Below are positions 13,256 to 26,000 of a DNA stretch of 64,000 bases, in pieces. This DNA is from Cyanoderma ruficeps. Taxonomy: Eukaryota; Chordata; Aves; Passeriformes; Timaliidae. Each line of letters starts with the position of its first letter. Positions within the stretch are counted from its first letter, which is position 1. The stretch is taken from assembly GCA_008694505.1 (NCBI GenBank), contig VZDJ01007753.1:25812039-25876038 (forward strand). Direction: 5' to 3'. Both the position numbers and the translations under genes were made by a program. The notes beneath the pieces were generated by a model. The model was given only the letters and a program-made list of their open reading frames with translations, made no database searches and was not told the DNA's origin.

Positions 13256-13261
13256 AATAAA
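13256..13261 (+). terminator. ARHGAP5: Polyadenylation signal, distal
   Basis: AATAAA in ACAAATAAAATAC is followed within 40 bases by a TG-rich stretch (TTACTGTGTATAATGTTC). It is the last good signal before the base composition changes and is my choice for the distal mRNA end. Confidence 0.5.
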
Positions 13262-13280
13262 ATACTAAGATGCTTACTGT

Positions 13281-16200
13281 GTATAATGTTCAGTTTAGTT
13301 GCCTATTAAATTTTTAAAGGCAAAAGCACCCTATCTTTCACAGACACAGAAGTGAAATTTAGCAGTAAATCTTGCTAAAGTAAGGGTGCAGTGTGTGTTT
13401 AAGTTTTTCATGGGTGGGAGGCTGTCTCTCGTGGGTCTCTTAAATTCATTTTTCCTGTGGAATTTTTAAACCTGAAGTAAAAACTGGGCTTTTAAGGTCA
13501 GTTTTAAGTCATCAGAGTTGTACATTATTGGTCATAATTCTGTTGATGATGTGGGACAAACAGAGCTTTGATAGTAGTACTGGTTGTAGTTCTCAAGTTT
13601 GCACTGTCTGTGCTTACTTAGTTTTTCCAGAACACCTTGAGTCTTATGGCTGGTGCAAAACCTTCCTGATGGTCTTCAAATCTGAACACTGTTCAGGTTT
13701 TATTATAGATATACACATATATATATACTATATATATAGTAACACGTTTGGATACTGGAGCACTTCAGTCTCAAATAGGATTCATGTTACATGTAATTTC
13801 CTCAGTGTGCAAATCTCAGTTATTTAGATTGCTTTATCAAAAAACAGCTCTACTGAATCTGACTGAAATACAATGCACTGTTCAGACTCAAGTTTCTAAA
13901 GAGTAGCTGTCCCAGAGAACCAAAGTGTAACGTCAGTGATCACTTGTGTCAGATTCAGTCCTTCAGCTAATTCATGGTTTCCATGGAATCAGAAAGGGAT
14001 GATGTTAATCTGTCATCATTAGTGAACTGAACACTTCCTGCCTTTCCTTACTGATGATTTCTTTCCCAAGTGTCTAGCTATTTCATCTTATGGCTATTTA
14101 CCATGTTTTTCATTTTCCTTATAGAATACAATGCATATGTGTTTAGGGCTGAAATTTTGTTGCTGAGTTGTCATTGATGCCCAGCTGACAACCTAGTGCT
14201 CTTATATTGGAGAATAGGGTTTAGTATATTTGATAATGTGACCATTACTGATTTTTGTTTGGTGTGATTTAGAAAACGAAAAGAAATTGTGTCATTGAAT
14301 GCCTGCAATGCATCAGCTGTGGTTTTTTCAGTTTTATAGTGTGATAATAACAATAGGCTGTTGTTGCTTCTACTTAGAAGCTGTTTGAGTTTGAGAAAGG
14401 TTGGAAAGGAAATCCTGTAGTGAGTAGCTAACAACTGCATGTCCGTGCCTCAGGGTTAGATGTGCTGACTTGCAGAGTACCTCTGGCTGCTTATGTGACT
14501 GACCAGTTTCTGCAGTGTAGCTGTAGCTTATGTTTTCCCCAAAATTATGGTATCACAATCTATCTGTTCTTGCAGATCTTTTTACCTCACCACTCAAGAA
14601 GTGAAGAGAGGGTAGAATGGCTGTTCTCATCAATTCCTGCAGTTCTCTGCTTTGTAATTGGTGAGAATTGTCAGGGGCTCCTAAATTGTTTTTGCAGTGT
14701 TTTACTGAGGTAGAAACCGTACGGAGTAAATTAACAGTGGAGTTGACTGACACTGAGTGCAATCAATTGATGAAGCATATAGAAAAAAACCCAAGTTGTA
14801 CTATCCAAGTGCAGGTGTTATGGTCTCCCCTTGAAGGTTTCACTCTACTTGACAGTGTGACTTGAGTTTCTGCAGTAACAGCCCTTGGTCACATGGATCC
14901 TGTGCAAGTGGGGAATGAAGAAGAGATCAAGAAACCTCAAAAAAAAACCAAAACAGCTTTGAAAAGCTGTCTCTGAAAATATTTAGATGAAATTATTAAA
15001 CATAGAGTGTAGTAAAAAAATAAATATGGGGAATGAAATGTCCATGGTTGAATATTGAAATACATATTAAAATATGAATATTCTCTTTAAATATGCATGC
15101 TTTTTTAAACTTAGTAAAGAAGTGGATGTTGATGCTGAGGTTTGAACATAGTCAAGGCGGTCAGCCAGCTACAGGTAAATATTGCTTACAACTCAGATGT
15201 CAAGTTTTGAAAAATGAATGTTGACAGTTGTATCTAATTTTGGTACTGTATTGGTGAATTGTGTAGCTCTAACATTAGTTTAATTTTATTAACCTATTAT
15301 CTGGTAGTCACAAAAGTAAGCTTGATTTTATGTCCTTTATGTAATGGTTATGAGTTGGAAAGTTTCTTTTCACAGATAACTGCTTTCTTTACTCTTCTTT
15401 TTGACTTAAAACCAAAACTTGAAATTTATAACACGATCATACTACTTGTCTCATGAGACAGACCAGGTCCCAAATAAGGTTTATAAAAGTCTGACAGTAC
15501 TCTTTTTGTCTCCACTTCTATGTGTGGCCTGCAGTTTTGGGGATATACTTGTTCGTGTCTGGAGATTTCTTGTTGCTAGCAGGTAGATATCAGGGTGATC
15601 CCTTTCCATATCCTAACCTGCTTTTTATAAAAGAGTGCTGGAAAGACCAGCAAGGAAACCATTTAAAAATGGTGAAGGGTAAGTGTGAGCTCTCAGTGCA
15701 TCAATGAGGTGAAGATGCTCATCTCAACTGGGCATCCTTTCTGTGCTAGAAGTTTGTGTGTAGGGTGCTTTTAAGCCTTCCACTGATAGTGTAAAAGGGA
15801 GGAGGATATGGAAAAACTTTCCTGTGTACCCTTGTCTCTAACCTCAAGGGTGAGTGTTATTCTTACAGAGGTTGGAGTGCAAAGTTCTCTGTGTCTTGTG
15901 CAGAGCTTTGGCCCCACAGAGTCATGGATTAGAATGTGGCCTTCAACTGAACTCTGCACACCAAAGCAGTGGGGACATACATACGAGCCTTAAATTGTTC
16001 ATCAGGATCCCTGCTCCTGAAGCATGCTGCCCTCAGAATTTTGTTGGTTTTTACTTTAAAATAGTTTTGAGTGCTGTTACCACCATGATGTGCAGGTCCA
16101 AGTGTTCTTTAGAGGATACAAAGGTTCTCTGACCTGAAATACTTCTGAGGAAGTAGAAATCAAGGTCTATTCTCCTTGGGATTGTGCACAGTACTAGCAA

Positions 16201-17848
16201 GTATTATTTTGTTTTCTCTCTTCTTTTCAAAGCAGTTTCCAAAAAAAATCAGAAGACTGAACTGTTATCTGTCAGAGGTTTGTTTTTGTAGCATGATAGT
16301 GACACCATGAGGTAAATGCCCAGGTCATTCAATGAAAGCACTGAAGATGTGAATCGTGCTGGAATCATTTGGAAGACTGTCTGTGGCAGAGTAAGTGAAT
16401 CATAGAACAAGTTCTCAGTCATGGTTTCTCTTTGAAGGGAACTTAATACTTTGTTTTGTTTTCTTTTCTGTTCTTCAGGAGGGGGATAAACTGGTGTGCA
16501 GGTGTGATTGTTAAAGCTGAGCGCTGACCTCATTGGGAAATGAGCAAAAAAATTGACACCAAATACACTAAAAAGCAGCACTAAAGACAGGACATCTATG
16601 TCCTGTTGTAGTATTCAGAGTCTTGGGAGGAACTGGGTGTTTCTGTTTTTCTCCAAGACTATGTGCTTTTCATGAAGGGAGGAGTCTCTTAGCTTCCTTC
16701 GGATTTTGACTGCTGCCCCATATCCATTATTTTACTTAAAACATTGGCTACAGTAAATGTGCTTTTTAGGTATTGATCTGTAAATGGATTGAATCTGATT
16801 TCCTGAAATGCTCTCCCTTCCCACCCTATATTTATTTTCCTTCTCTCCTTTTATGCCTCCTGCTCATCCCCAAAACAGCAGAGCTGCTCAAGCTAGAGCT
16901 CTGTCAATAAGAAGAAAGGATTTTCCTGCAGGCTGTAGGGCTTTATCATTTGGGAGTGCTTGGCTTTAGATCTTGGCTCTCTTCCTTTGCACTATAAGAA
17001 TTTGTTTGTTAACTTCTGGACTTGCTACAAATCCTGTTTTTTTCTCTGTAAAGTTGGTGAGGATGAGTGGGCCAAAGTAAATGTCTACAGGCAGTTATTT
17101 GTTTTTGTGGATTAATTTGTGGGACACATGCCCAGAGCCCTAGAATGGCAAAATTTCTTCTGAAATGTAAAGAAAAGAATAGCTTAAAGCTTCTGAGTCT
17201 CCTTCCTTCTGATGTAGTTGTTACGGAAACCTGCAGCTATTCTTGAAGTGAATAGTAGTAAGAGGTATGTTCCTGAACTCATCTGGATGATAAATGCCTC
17301 CATATTCAGAAATATCTAGCCAAAAAAAAAAAAAGGTAAGCAATTACCTTATTGCAGACATATTGCATGTCCAGCTGAATGAAGGGCTACTAGAAAGCGT
17401 GCTGAATAGGAACAAATAGGATGTGCAAATAGCTTAGCTCATCAGAAGGAAACCAAGATAAGAGTGGGGATTTTAAGAGCTGAGAAGTTTTAAACTGACC
17501 GGAAGGAAATGTTTATGTGTGGGTGTTCTTTCCATTCTAGGGATTTCAGTGGCTTCTGTCTGTGTTTATAACATGAGGACGTGTTCTGACACATTCCATT
17601 CCCAGTGCTGCAGTGCTCTCAAGTAACATCTAGCTGTGTGCTTGATGAGGAAGTGCTGAAGGCAGTTTGCATCAGCCTTTTCCCTTTCAATGTAAAACCC
17701 AAGAGTTTTAAAAGGTTTCATGTAGGATGGAAGTTTCCCACCTTGATGAAATTCTCAGAAATTTAGATTGTTGGCCAAAACCACAGTCTCAACACTTTCT
17801 ATGGGTTTTTTTTCCTGACTGGTTGTCCTTTAAAAAAAAAAAAAAAAA
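13281..17848. other. Intergenic DNA downstream of ARHGAP5
   Basis: I see no recognisable gene or repeat family here. An AT dinucleotide tract is at about 13708-13742. A poly-A run lies at about 17322-17335. Open frames of 60-110 codons (such as 16249-16581 on the - strand) resemble no family known to me and fit chance. Confidence 0.6.
13708..13742. repeat. AT/AC microsatellite with a palindromic core
   Basis: The run reads ATATACACATATATATATAC followed by the palindrome ACTATATATATAGT. It is a simple repeat and likely length-polymorphic. Confidence 0.8.
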
Positions 17849-17871
17849 NNNNNNNNNNNNNNNNNNNNNNN
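17849..17871. other. Assembly gap of 23 N between poly-A and poly-T
   Basis: Seventeen A on the left and seven T on the right flank the N run. The A-to-T switch suggests an unresolved homopolymer or short inverted repeat rather than ordinary missing sequence. Confidence 0.95.
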
Positions 17872-18073
17872 TTTTTTTCTGAGAGGTGTTAGAATTCACA
17901 GTTAAAAAGAAAGGATCAGAATTAGCTAAGTAACCTGGAAATAGCAGAGTTTTCAAATTAAAGGCAATAATCTTTGATTAGTTTTTCTTGAGACCCCATA
18001 ATTTTCTGACTAGCAACTAGGTTATTTTTTAAGGCTTTAAGTGTGTTTTATTTGCAGGGATATTAGTGCTGTT

Positions 18074-18105
18074 TTTAAACTACATTTAAAAGCATGTAGT
18101 TTAAA
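18074..18105. repeat. Perfect 12-bp inverted repeat, 8-base loop
   Basis: TTTAAACTACAT (18074-18085) and ATGTAGTTTAAA (18094-18105) are exact reverse complements separated by TTAAAAGC. Pairing stops at the next outer base. It could form a short hairpin or be a remnant of a palindromic element. Confidence 0.85.
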
Positions 18106-20360
18106 CATTTTTAAGCATGCAGTAGTTTCTGTGAAGTAGCTGCATACAGGAGGCCCTGGATTATTCATTATTCTGATGGTGAGTGAAAGAGATCCAGATT
18201 TCTTCCTGAGAATATAAAAAGGAGACAGCTGACATTCTTTATTATTGAAGAACAACGAGGGTGACCTTTTTTTGCCTGAATTGGCGGAAGTTTGCTTTCA
18301 ACTGCAACTGGCAATAGTGCAACTGCAGTATCTGGAGCACCCCTGTACAAAGGAAAGAGAACCATTCTGTGAATGTAACTTCTGAGAGAGAAGTTTTGGT
18401 AGAGCAGATGAAAGCTTGTCTTAATTTTTTCCTTACTTGAAATTTGACTACAAGAATGACTACCACAGTGTGTTTTATAGTCTTAGGACATAATCTGGCT
18501 GAATATAAATGCCAGATGTATATTTTCTAACCTGTCTCTCAAAAATATTTAGCATACTTGTGTTCCTGCATTCATTATATTTTCATTTCTGACTGTAGCC
18601 AGTTTCTTTTTTTAAAATGTGATGTCTACGCATGCCCAAAATCATGCTAACACAATGGAAGTATTAGTTCAGATTACAAGGTTTAGCGAGTTGTCAGAAG
18701 ACAGTCTTTGGTTAAAGTTAATCTAATAAAGGTAGAGCAAGTCATGTGCTGTTGTTAAAATGCTGGTCTTCACCTTAAAGGGGAAGTAGAAGCTAAGTAG
18801 GGATGGAACTGTTGCATTTCTGCTTTGGTGTAGGTAAAGTTAGTGAGGAGGAAATGAAAGTTTTTGTTTACTTGTGAAGTCCTTGGCAGACGGCTCCAAC
18901 ATGACAGTGGAAGTCTCACATACATACATATGTGCACAGAGGGTTATGAAAAGGGCTCTCTGACACTGCTGTTTGCTCATTAATCTAGGAATTCTGTGTC
19001 CCCAAATGTCTCAGATTCAGCTATGTATAGCACAACATGTTGAGTTTTCCAGCTTGTCTTGGAAACTAAAATTCAAATTTGCAGTAAGTGCATAGATTTT
19101 CAGTCTCTGCTTCCTGAACAGCATCCATGCTTTATCGATATACTTGATATTTAGAAGCAGAGAAGAAAATAAAGGTGAATGAATTTCAGAAAAATCTGGG
19201 AGTTTCTGTATTGGGAATTTGTCCCTGTTCTCTGTGGAAGAGATCCAGCTGCATTATTCCTAAGGCACTCTCAGGGTAGCTGAGTATTTTGTTTCTAGGC
19301 AGGGCACAGTCTCAACGATTGGCATTTCATATGCAGTTGGATCCTTGAAACCTTTGGTAAATGGCTGTGTACTGTTCTCTTTAAATACTGCAGAGGAGAA
19401 GTTCTCTCCCTGATTTTGAAGGTAAAATTTAGAAAACTAACCTCTTGTTTCACATCAGCAATGTGAGTCTGCCCTTTTCCTCAAGAGGCTTAAAGGAACA
19501 TAGTTCTGTTCCTCAACTGCAAACTTTCCCTCATCCTTCTGCTTTTAACTGATGTAGGAGATAATGGATTGTGTAAATGGAAGAAAGAAGTTCACATATG
19601 TGCATGACATCTTCACGTGCACATAATTAACAGGAAATAATTGAAGTCCTTTTTCCTTTTGATCCTAAAAATTATTTGTTTTAAAGATGTGTGTAAAAAT
19701 GCATGGGTGTGAGTATGGTGGTCTTCTCACATCTAGGGATCTGATCTCGCCCTTCGGTTTATTGGAAGAACTGCAAATGGTATTTTTAGCAAGCTTACTG
19801 CTAAAAATTCTCTGGCCCTCCCTTCTTCCCCAAATGAAACTGGTAGCAAAAAGCAAAGAGTGACCTTGCCTGACTCGCATCACCCACTGTTACACTTTCT
19901 GTTGCCTTGCCCATTTATTACAGCCAGCTGTTCTCTCTTATATTATGCTTAAATCACAAGTTTCTGGAACAAGGAACTTTTCATGCTGAGGGGTGTTTGG
20001 CACCTTCTTGGGACCACACCTGTACGGTAAGAAAAAGTAAGTGTACAATAGCTGGGATTATGCTGAGTTTTGCAAATCATATTGACAAAAATTAATTGGA
20101 TACAATACCAACAGGATGGTGTATATTTTAGAAAGAATAAAGATACAATAGGAACTACATTTAGAATTGAGAAGCCTTAGAATGATTTTATCTTCACTCA
20201 CTTTTTTTTTTTTCCCCGACCTACTTTTTTCTGTTTTTCCTTGCTGGGTGGTAGACCTCTATGGCCATTTGGTTTTCTGGTAACAAAATTCTGGAGGCTG
20301 TGGACACTGCACAGATTGTTTAAGAAGTGTGTGGTTGGGGGCAGGGGGGTGGAGTTGTAT

Positions 20361-20396
20361 AACATTTAATAATAATTTAACATTTAATAATAATTT
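20361..20396. repeat. Perfect 18-bp tandem duplication
   Basis: AACATTTAATAATAATTT is present twice, end to end, at 20361-20378 and 20379-20396 without mismatch. This implies a recent replication-slippage event. Confidence 0.95.
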
Positions 20397-22642
20397 TTGA
20401 AAGGCCATAAAATAGGGACACAAATATGGAAATGGGTAAGAACTAGAATTAAGGCAAAGGTCTTCAAAGGGGGAGGAACATAGTTGTTAATGAAGGTGAA
20501 GATGCAAAAATAAGCTGCACAAAACGGGAATAGTTCCTTGTGTTAACATAAAAGTTTTAGCTCTATGCTATGCAAATGGATTTTTTGGACTATTTCTATG
20601 TATTTAACTTGTTTAATGAATACATTACGCTCATTAATCACTATTAATCAGTATTAATACAATATGCTCATTAGGTTTTTAAGTTTACACTAGTATTGAG
20701 ATGAAACAATTCTTGACATACCAGAGATTTTATAAAATAAGTGTTTTTGTCAAATATACAAATGTAGGTGGTAATAATTCCTACGGTTTGGAAATTCATC
20801 TGTGTTTTTCTTCTAAACCTGTGAAATAGATTCCACGGTTTCTCCGTGTCCTATTTTAGTGATTCAGTAGCCTTATGGGAAGAAAGATTCTGCAGGTAGC
20901 CAAGCTAAATCATTTTTACTGCAAGATAAATGGAATTCTTCTAGTTCTATTGCAAGTAGAGGTAGTGGATATTTATTACTGTCACCTTTATGGTGATCTT
21001 TAGATGCCGGAAGACTTCTATGGCGCATTAGTCTCTCACTGCTTTTCATGACTCCCTTACCTTTGTCCAAGTAACACAATCTCTTTAGCTTTTTTTGTGG
21101 TTTTGTTTAAAAATGTATTTTTTTGCTTTTCTTTAAGTATATTGGTGGTCCAAACTGGGCACAGTCCTGATCGCTCTGAGTACCAATGACGCCTGTTTAA
21201 TACCTCCTGTGTCTTGTAAATAACAAGTAAGGCTGATTAACCTCTTGGCTAATGTACTATAAGGCCTGATTTTATTACCAGTGTGTCCTTTTAAAATAGT
21301 ACCATTCATTCAGAGAGATTGGTTTGTAACTCTGTTGCACAGTTTTGTGGGTGTTTCTGTCCACCAGAGGCTCAAATGGTGTTACAGGCACCTCCTCAGT
21401 AGGCACGTGAGTGACGGAGGTGTGGGATGAGGCATTCTGCCTTTCCAAGAAGTGGAGAGGCAGGTGGCTTTCTTATTAATTACTCCTGAAACACTAGCTA
21501 TTAAGTCATGCTACAGCTCTGCGGTCTAATGCTGTCATTGAGAAGGATGATAGAGAAAACACAAAAGACACAGTAAGCCTGGGTGACAGCAAAGACAGCC
21601 TTTTAAAATGGTTACTGAATTGAATGATGAGAATAGATGTGCCTCTTCTTAAGGCGTGTATACTTAATACAAATGCCATTATCATGGCTGCCTTGCTTAG
21701 AAATGTAAAAATTGCTTTGTTCAGTGAGGATTCAAGAATTCATGTTTGTTCTTTATTGGGTGCTTCTAGCACCCAGGAGATAAATATAGTTGGGTGTAAG
21801 TTGGATGTCTTCACAGCTGTATTACCTCAATATATCCAAAATGTTTAAATGCTTCCCATTTATCAGAGTACCTAATCAATGTTTTATAACTCCTGGTTCT
21901 AAAATTGAAAGAATTTCTTGCAGTGTTCTTAGTTTTGTCTACAAAAATACATGGGATGTTTTACAAACAATGCAAATATCATTGGCACTGAATCCTGTAG
22001 TAAATATCTTACTTAGTACAATTCTCAATGCCATTTTCCTTAAGGATTGTTGACCATTAAGTTTATGGCTTTCTTCATCAGTTCCAGGGCTAGATAAAAG
22101 CAACGGTCCCCCCACCCCCAAATCCACAAACTTTAATTTGTGCAATAAATACCACTGTCTGAAGGTACGTGATCTGGCCTTTTAAATGCACATCCCTGTC
22201 GTTCTTCTCACTTCCTTTACATTCATCGGAAAGTAAATCCATAGCTCTGCAGTGTGATTCCTCATTGCAACAGAGGCCATTAGTCAAGTTTTGATGGTTC
22301 TGGAATGTGATATCAATATCACTCCCTTCAGTGTTGACAGTGCATTCCAAAGTCTTGAAGCAGCAGTTTCTTAAATGACAAGGCAAACAACTTACTGTAC
22401 ACCTGTAAAAGGTAATAGCATGAAAGGATTGCTTTAAGAAAAATATCCTATTAGGAAATGTATTTCTCTAATGTTCTTCATAATATATTTATATTCAGCT
22501 ATGCACACAGGATCTGATAAAGAATGCACTGTATATTGTCCTGCAATAATTTGTGGTTTGAATGTGAAGGTTTTATTAACAAAAGTGTGGGATAACCGTA
22601 GGACCAACTGGTTGCAAAGCCACTCAGAAAGCACTAGTACAT

Positions 22643-23005
22643 TGTGATGGTTTAAAACCCACTGGAAAATTCCACCCCACTAAAGCTGCTCCCATGCTCC
22701 CCGTGCTCCTTCCCGTAATGAAGGAACAGGAATAACAATTTACTAAAATCACAATAACCACAGCACTACCAAGAACAAAAAGCATCTCAAAGAGAGAGGG
22801 TGCATTATCCACAGAAGGGCGTTCACTACAGGGAAGAAAAGAAACGCCTCCCAAAAATACTGTTGCCCATGTGGTCTCCAGACAAAAAACAGTATGATGA
22901 GGAGAGCCCCAGGAACCAGGACCCAACAAACCTATTGGGAGCTTGGACCATCCGTGCTGTGCTGTCCACTGGTCTCTCCAGATCACCATGCCCCAATTAG
23001 GTCAC
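22643..23005 (-). mobile_element. Probable solo LTR of an endogenous retrovirus (antisense)
   Basis: On the + strand it opens TGTGATGGTTTAAAACCCAC, the style of the reverse-oriented end of several bird ERV LTRs (compare those opening TGTGGTTTAACCCCAGC). About 90 bases in comes AACAATTTACTAAAATCAC, the place where such LTRs carry a reversed polyadenylation signal. GC content is higher than in the flanks. No primer-binding site adjoins the left end, so it is a solo or truncated LTR. The right end, near TCACACA, is uncertain and I could not find a target-site duplication. The 121-codon open frame on the - strand across it (22624-22989) is not a known protein. Confidence 0.45.
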
Positions 23006-26000
23006 ACAACTGGAACTTTTTAGTGTGTGTCTGGGAACGGAGAGGCTTTACTGGGTAGTGTTTGCTGCGTATGGAAGATCACGTGTCTTCGAGTTTGGAG
23101 TGGAAGGAGAAGATCCCCAATGAACTCAAGTGTATTTTTCATTGCGCTGCTTTGAATAGTCACAAAAATACCATATCTTTAACAGGGACACATGAATTGT
23201 TTTGGCTAGCAAAGGCTTTGCTGTGAATGTGGATAAGCTCCCCTCATCTTTCCAGTGGTCTGGGGGATCTGATGGGTTGCTAGCTCAGTTTAATATTATT
23301 CATTTAGCTCACAAGTGGTTATTTTATTCTGAGCAGCAGCCCACTGCTTGAGCCTGAGCAGTGAGATTTTATGGTTGGCATCAGTTGGTGTGCTCCCTGT
23401 GAAGGCAGGATAAGGTGATGTGGGCGGGGGTTTCCAGCCATGGACCTAGTGCTGTGAATGGACCACAAATAAGCTGCCTTCAGCTGAACTTCAGAACTCA
23501 ATGAATGAGTTTCTTTTAACAATGAAGCAGGCAAAAGAAAGCATAGAACTAGGCAGATCAAAACCAAATCCCAGAATGTTTCTGTTCTCCATGAAATAAC
23601 ATAATGCTTTCCGGAACACAATAAGATTTGTGAAATACTTCAAGACACAAGCTTTCAGTAATAATGTGTCAAGTTTTATTTAAAAATGAGTACCTAATTG
23701 TTTGATCTATGAAAGTTGCATCTTTTAAAATGAATTTATCACTATGAAAAATCAGACCTGCTTGAACCATTCTAAAAAATTACTTACACTCCTATTAGAT
23801 TAAAATATTGTGGCCAGTTTTCAGGTTTCTTCTCTTACACAACGCAATTCACAAAACTTGATATTCATCATTGAAAGCATTCACTGACAGTTTCAGGTCT
23901 TCTCAGGCTGAATTAAATGTAGGAGTGATGCTCATGTTTTCAATCTGAATGGCTTCCTCCTTTCTCTCCTAAGAGATTTTGCTCAGCAATGCTGAGCAGC
24001 AACTTGGACAGCAAATCAAGCAGAACTCCTGCAGACCTTGTGCACACAGAAGCTGTTGAGCAACATCACGCAAATTCCTTCTCTCTCTGCCACTTGGCAG
24101 TCACTCTCTTAAGATGATGGTTTGTATTGGCTGCAGGCCTCCAGCCCCAAAATGTTTGCCAGGAGACAGGACACACCTGAGTCAATGGCCCAGCGGAGAA
24201 CTGTGCATTAAGACAGCAGACAAGTTCATTATAGCTATAGGCCAGGAGGCACAGCCCCAAGTTCTTGTGTTGCGTAGAAAGGAGAACACGATGCCTTCCC
24301 TCAGAGGTTTTATGTCATGGCTCAGATCTCCAGGTTCACATCTGGGAGCTGGTGTGTTTCCAGCCCTGTGAGCAAAGCAGCTGAGCGTGCCCCGGGAGAG
24401 CTGACCCCTGCAGAATTCCAACACCTCTGCTCCTTTGCTTTGTCCCAGTTTGCCTGTGATCACGTCTCCACTGAACATTTGCTCATATTTTATCACTGTG
24501 TTTCAGTTTCTTTTTTCACAGATGGATTTCCTTGCATTTTTCCTGGCTAAAAATCTTTTTTTCTGGCAATGTCGAAACCTTCCTTAATTTCTTCATTCAG
24601 TTCAAAAGAACTTTACTGTTACTAAGAATTTGACAAATATGCACAGATAAATAAGAATTTTTATGTTTCTAAATTACTCTTTCTTGTCATTTAATAAAAG
24701 GTTTTGTTTGAGCCTGTTCATGGTCTGAAAATAAGCATGTGTAGTGGTTAGGATGTAAAGCAGAACTCATGGCATTTATACGTGTTTTTGTGTTGGCTGT
24801 TACTTTGAGATGTCCTTATTGTGCGTATAGTTTTTCAAATCTGTTCTCTTAAGAAAGCAGCTTTCCTTTTTTTGCTACCACTGTGAGATACTCACTTCTG
24901 ACACTTTAAATAATTATCCTTGTGAAAACAAATGTCAACTTGCTGTTGCTACTGTTACTTTATTTTGTCAGGAATGCAACTGGGACAAATCACAAAAATT
25001 TCTCTGTGTTAAGTAATGACCTTACTGTAAAAACTAACTATCCCTGTTTGACAGAATACATAAGAATAATAATCCTTACCATGGGTGAGTTAAAAAAAAA
25101 AAGATTTTTTTTCTGTATTTCATGCAGTAGGCTTGACCTCTAAGCTAAAAAAGAAAAGGTCTATGAGACTCCCATTCACATTCACCACTGAACCTTAGAG
25201 CTCAGCAAACAGGAAAAATAAAGACTTAATGCATCAGGCCTGCATGACAGAGAGACCCTCTCTATGCATTACATCTCGTTTAACCAGATGTGAATTGTAT
25301 TATAGCCAGAATAAAGGTTGTCTGTGCTAGAGGCTAATCTCTTGAATCAGGAAAGCATTTTTTTATTATTCTTCAGGCTCTTATACTGCAGAAACCTTCT
25401 GCAATTCAAAAGTGTCAGTAGACAAGCTGATGCTGACAAAAGTAAACATTGCACAAAACCTGTGTCTGAGCACGTTATTTCCATTTAGAAGACTTCCAGT
25501 GTTGCATCAGTGCATTTCACTACCCATAACTGAAATTAATATTATTGGGTTTTGTTTTGTTGGTGCAGACAATGTTACTGTGGCTTTATGTCTACACATA
25601 CACGTTTACTGCGTGTTGAAATTATTTTAATATTTTGACCTGCAATAACTAAAAATAACATTTTTGCTGCTTTTTTTCCTTTTCCTTTCCTGTTCATGCT
25701 TTACTGAATGTTATGTACATAAATGTTATGTACACGTATGTGGCAAAGATTCAAACCCAGTTTTTAAAAAGCAATTAAAGGAGCCTGCATAGGAAAAAAC
25801 TTTCAAAATGTCTCAAGTGGAGAATGGATCTGGATGCAACCCTTCCATGTCTCAAATGGCATTTAATGATAGGATGAAACTAAAGAACCACCACTCGGTC
25901 TCCTGGTTTTGTTTTATGAGCAACGGCTCTTGGGGACACTGAATTTCAGAAGCAGGCTCAAGACCGCTATTCCCACACAGATGCAACCCCTCAGTTTGGT

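Larger units (their letters stand above)
9812..13280 (+). other. ARHGAP5: Probable ARHGAP5 3' UTR
   Basis: After the stop codon an AT-rich stretch with many TTTT and ATTTA runs continues for about 3.4 kb without splice-like structure or repeat insertions. It contains AATAAA signals at 10126, 10876, 11436, 11672 and 13256. The end is set just after the last signal. The limit is inferred: shorter transcripts ending near 10,150 are likely too. Open frames in it (such as 12968-13213) have no coding signature. Confidence 0.6.
17872..22642. other. Intergenic DNA
   Basis: No gene is recognised. It contains the hairpin at 18074-18105 and a tandem duplication at 20361-20396 (listed separately). A G-rich patch lies near 20336-20355. 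The remaining sequence is unremarkable and AT-rich. Confidence 0.6.

Noticed and set aside
17822..17880. Poly-A tail of a processed pseudogene
   Set aside because: The sequence upstream of the A run shows no coding remnant or similarity to a known transcript.
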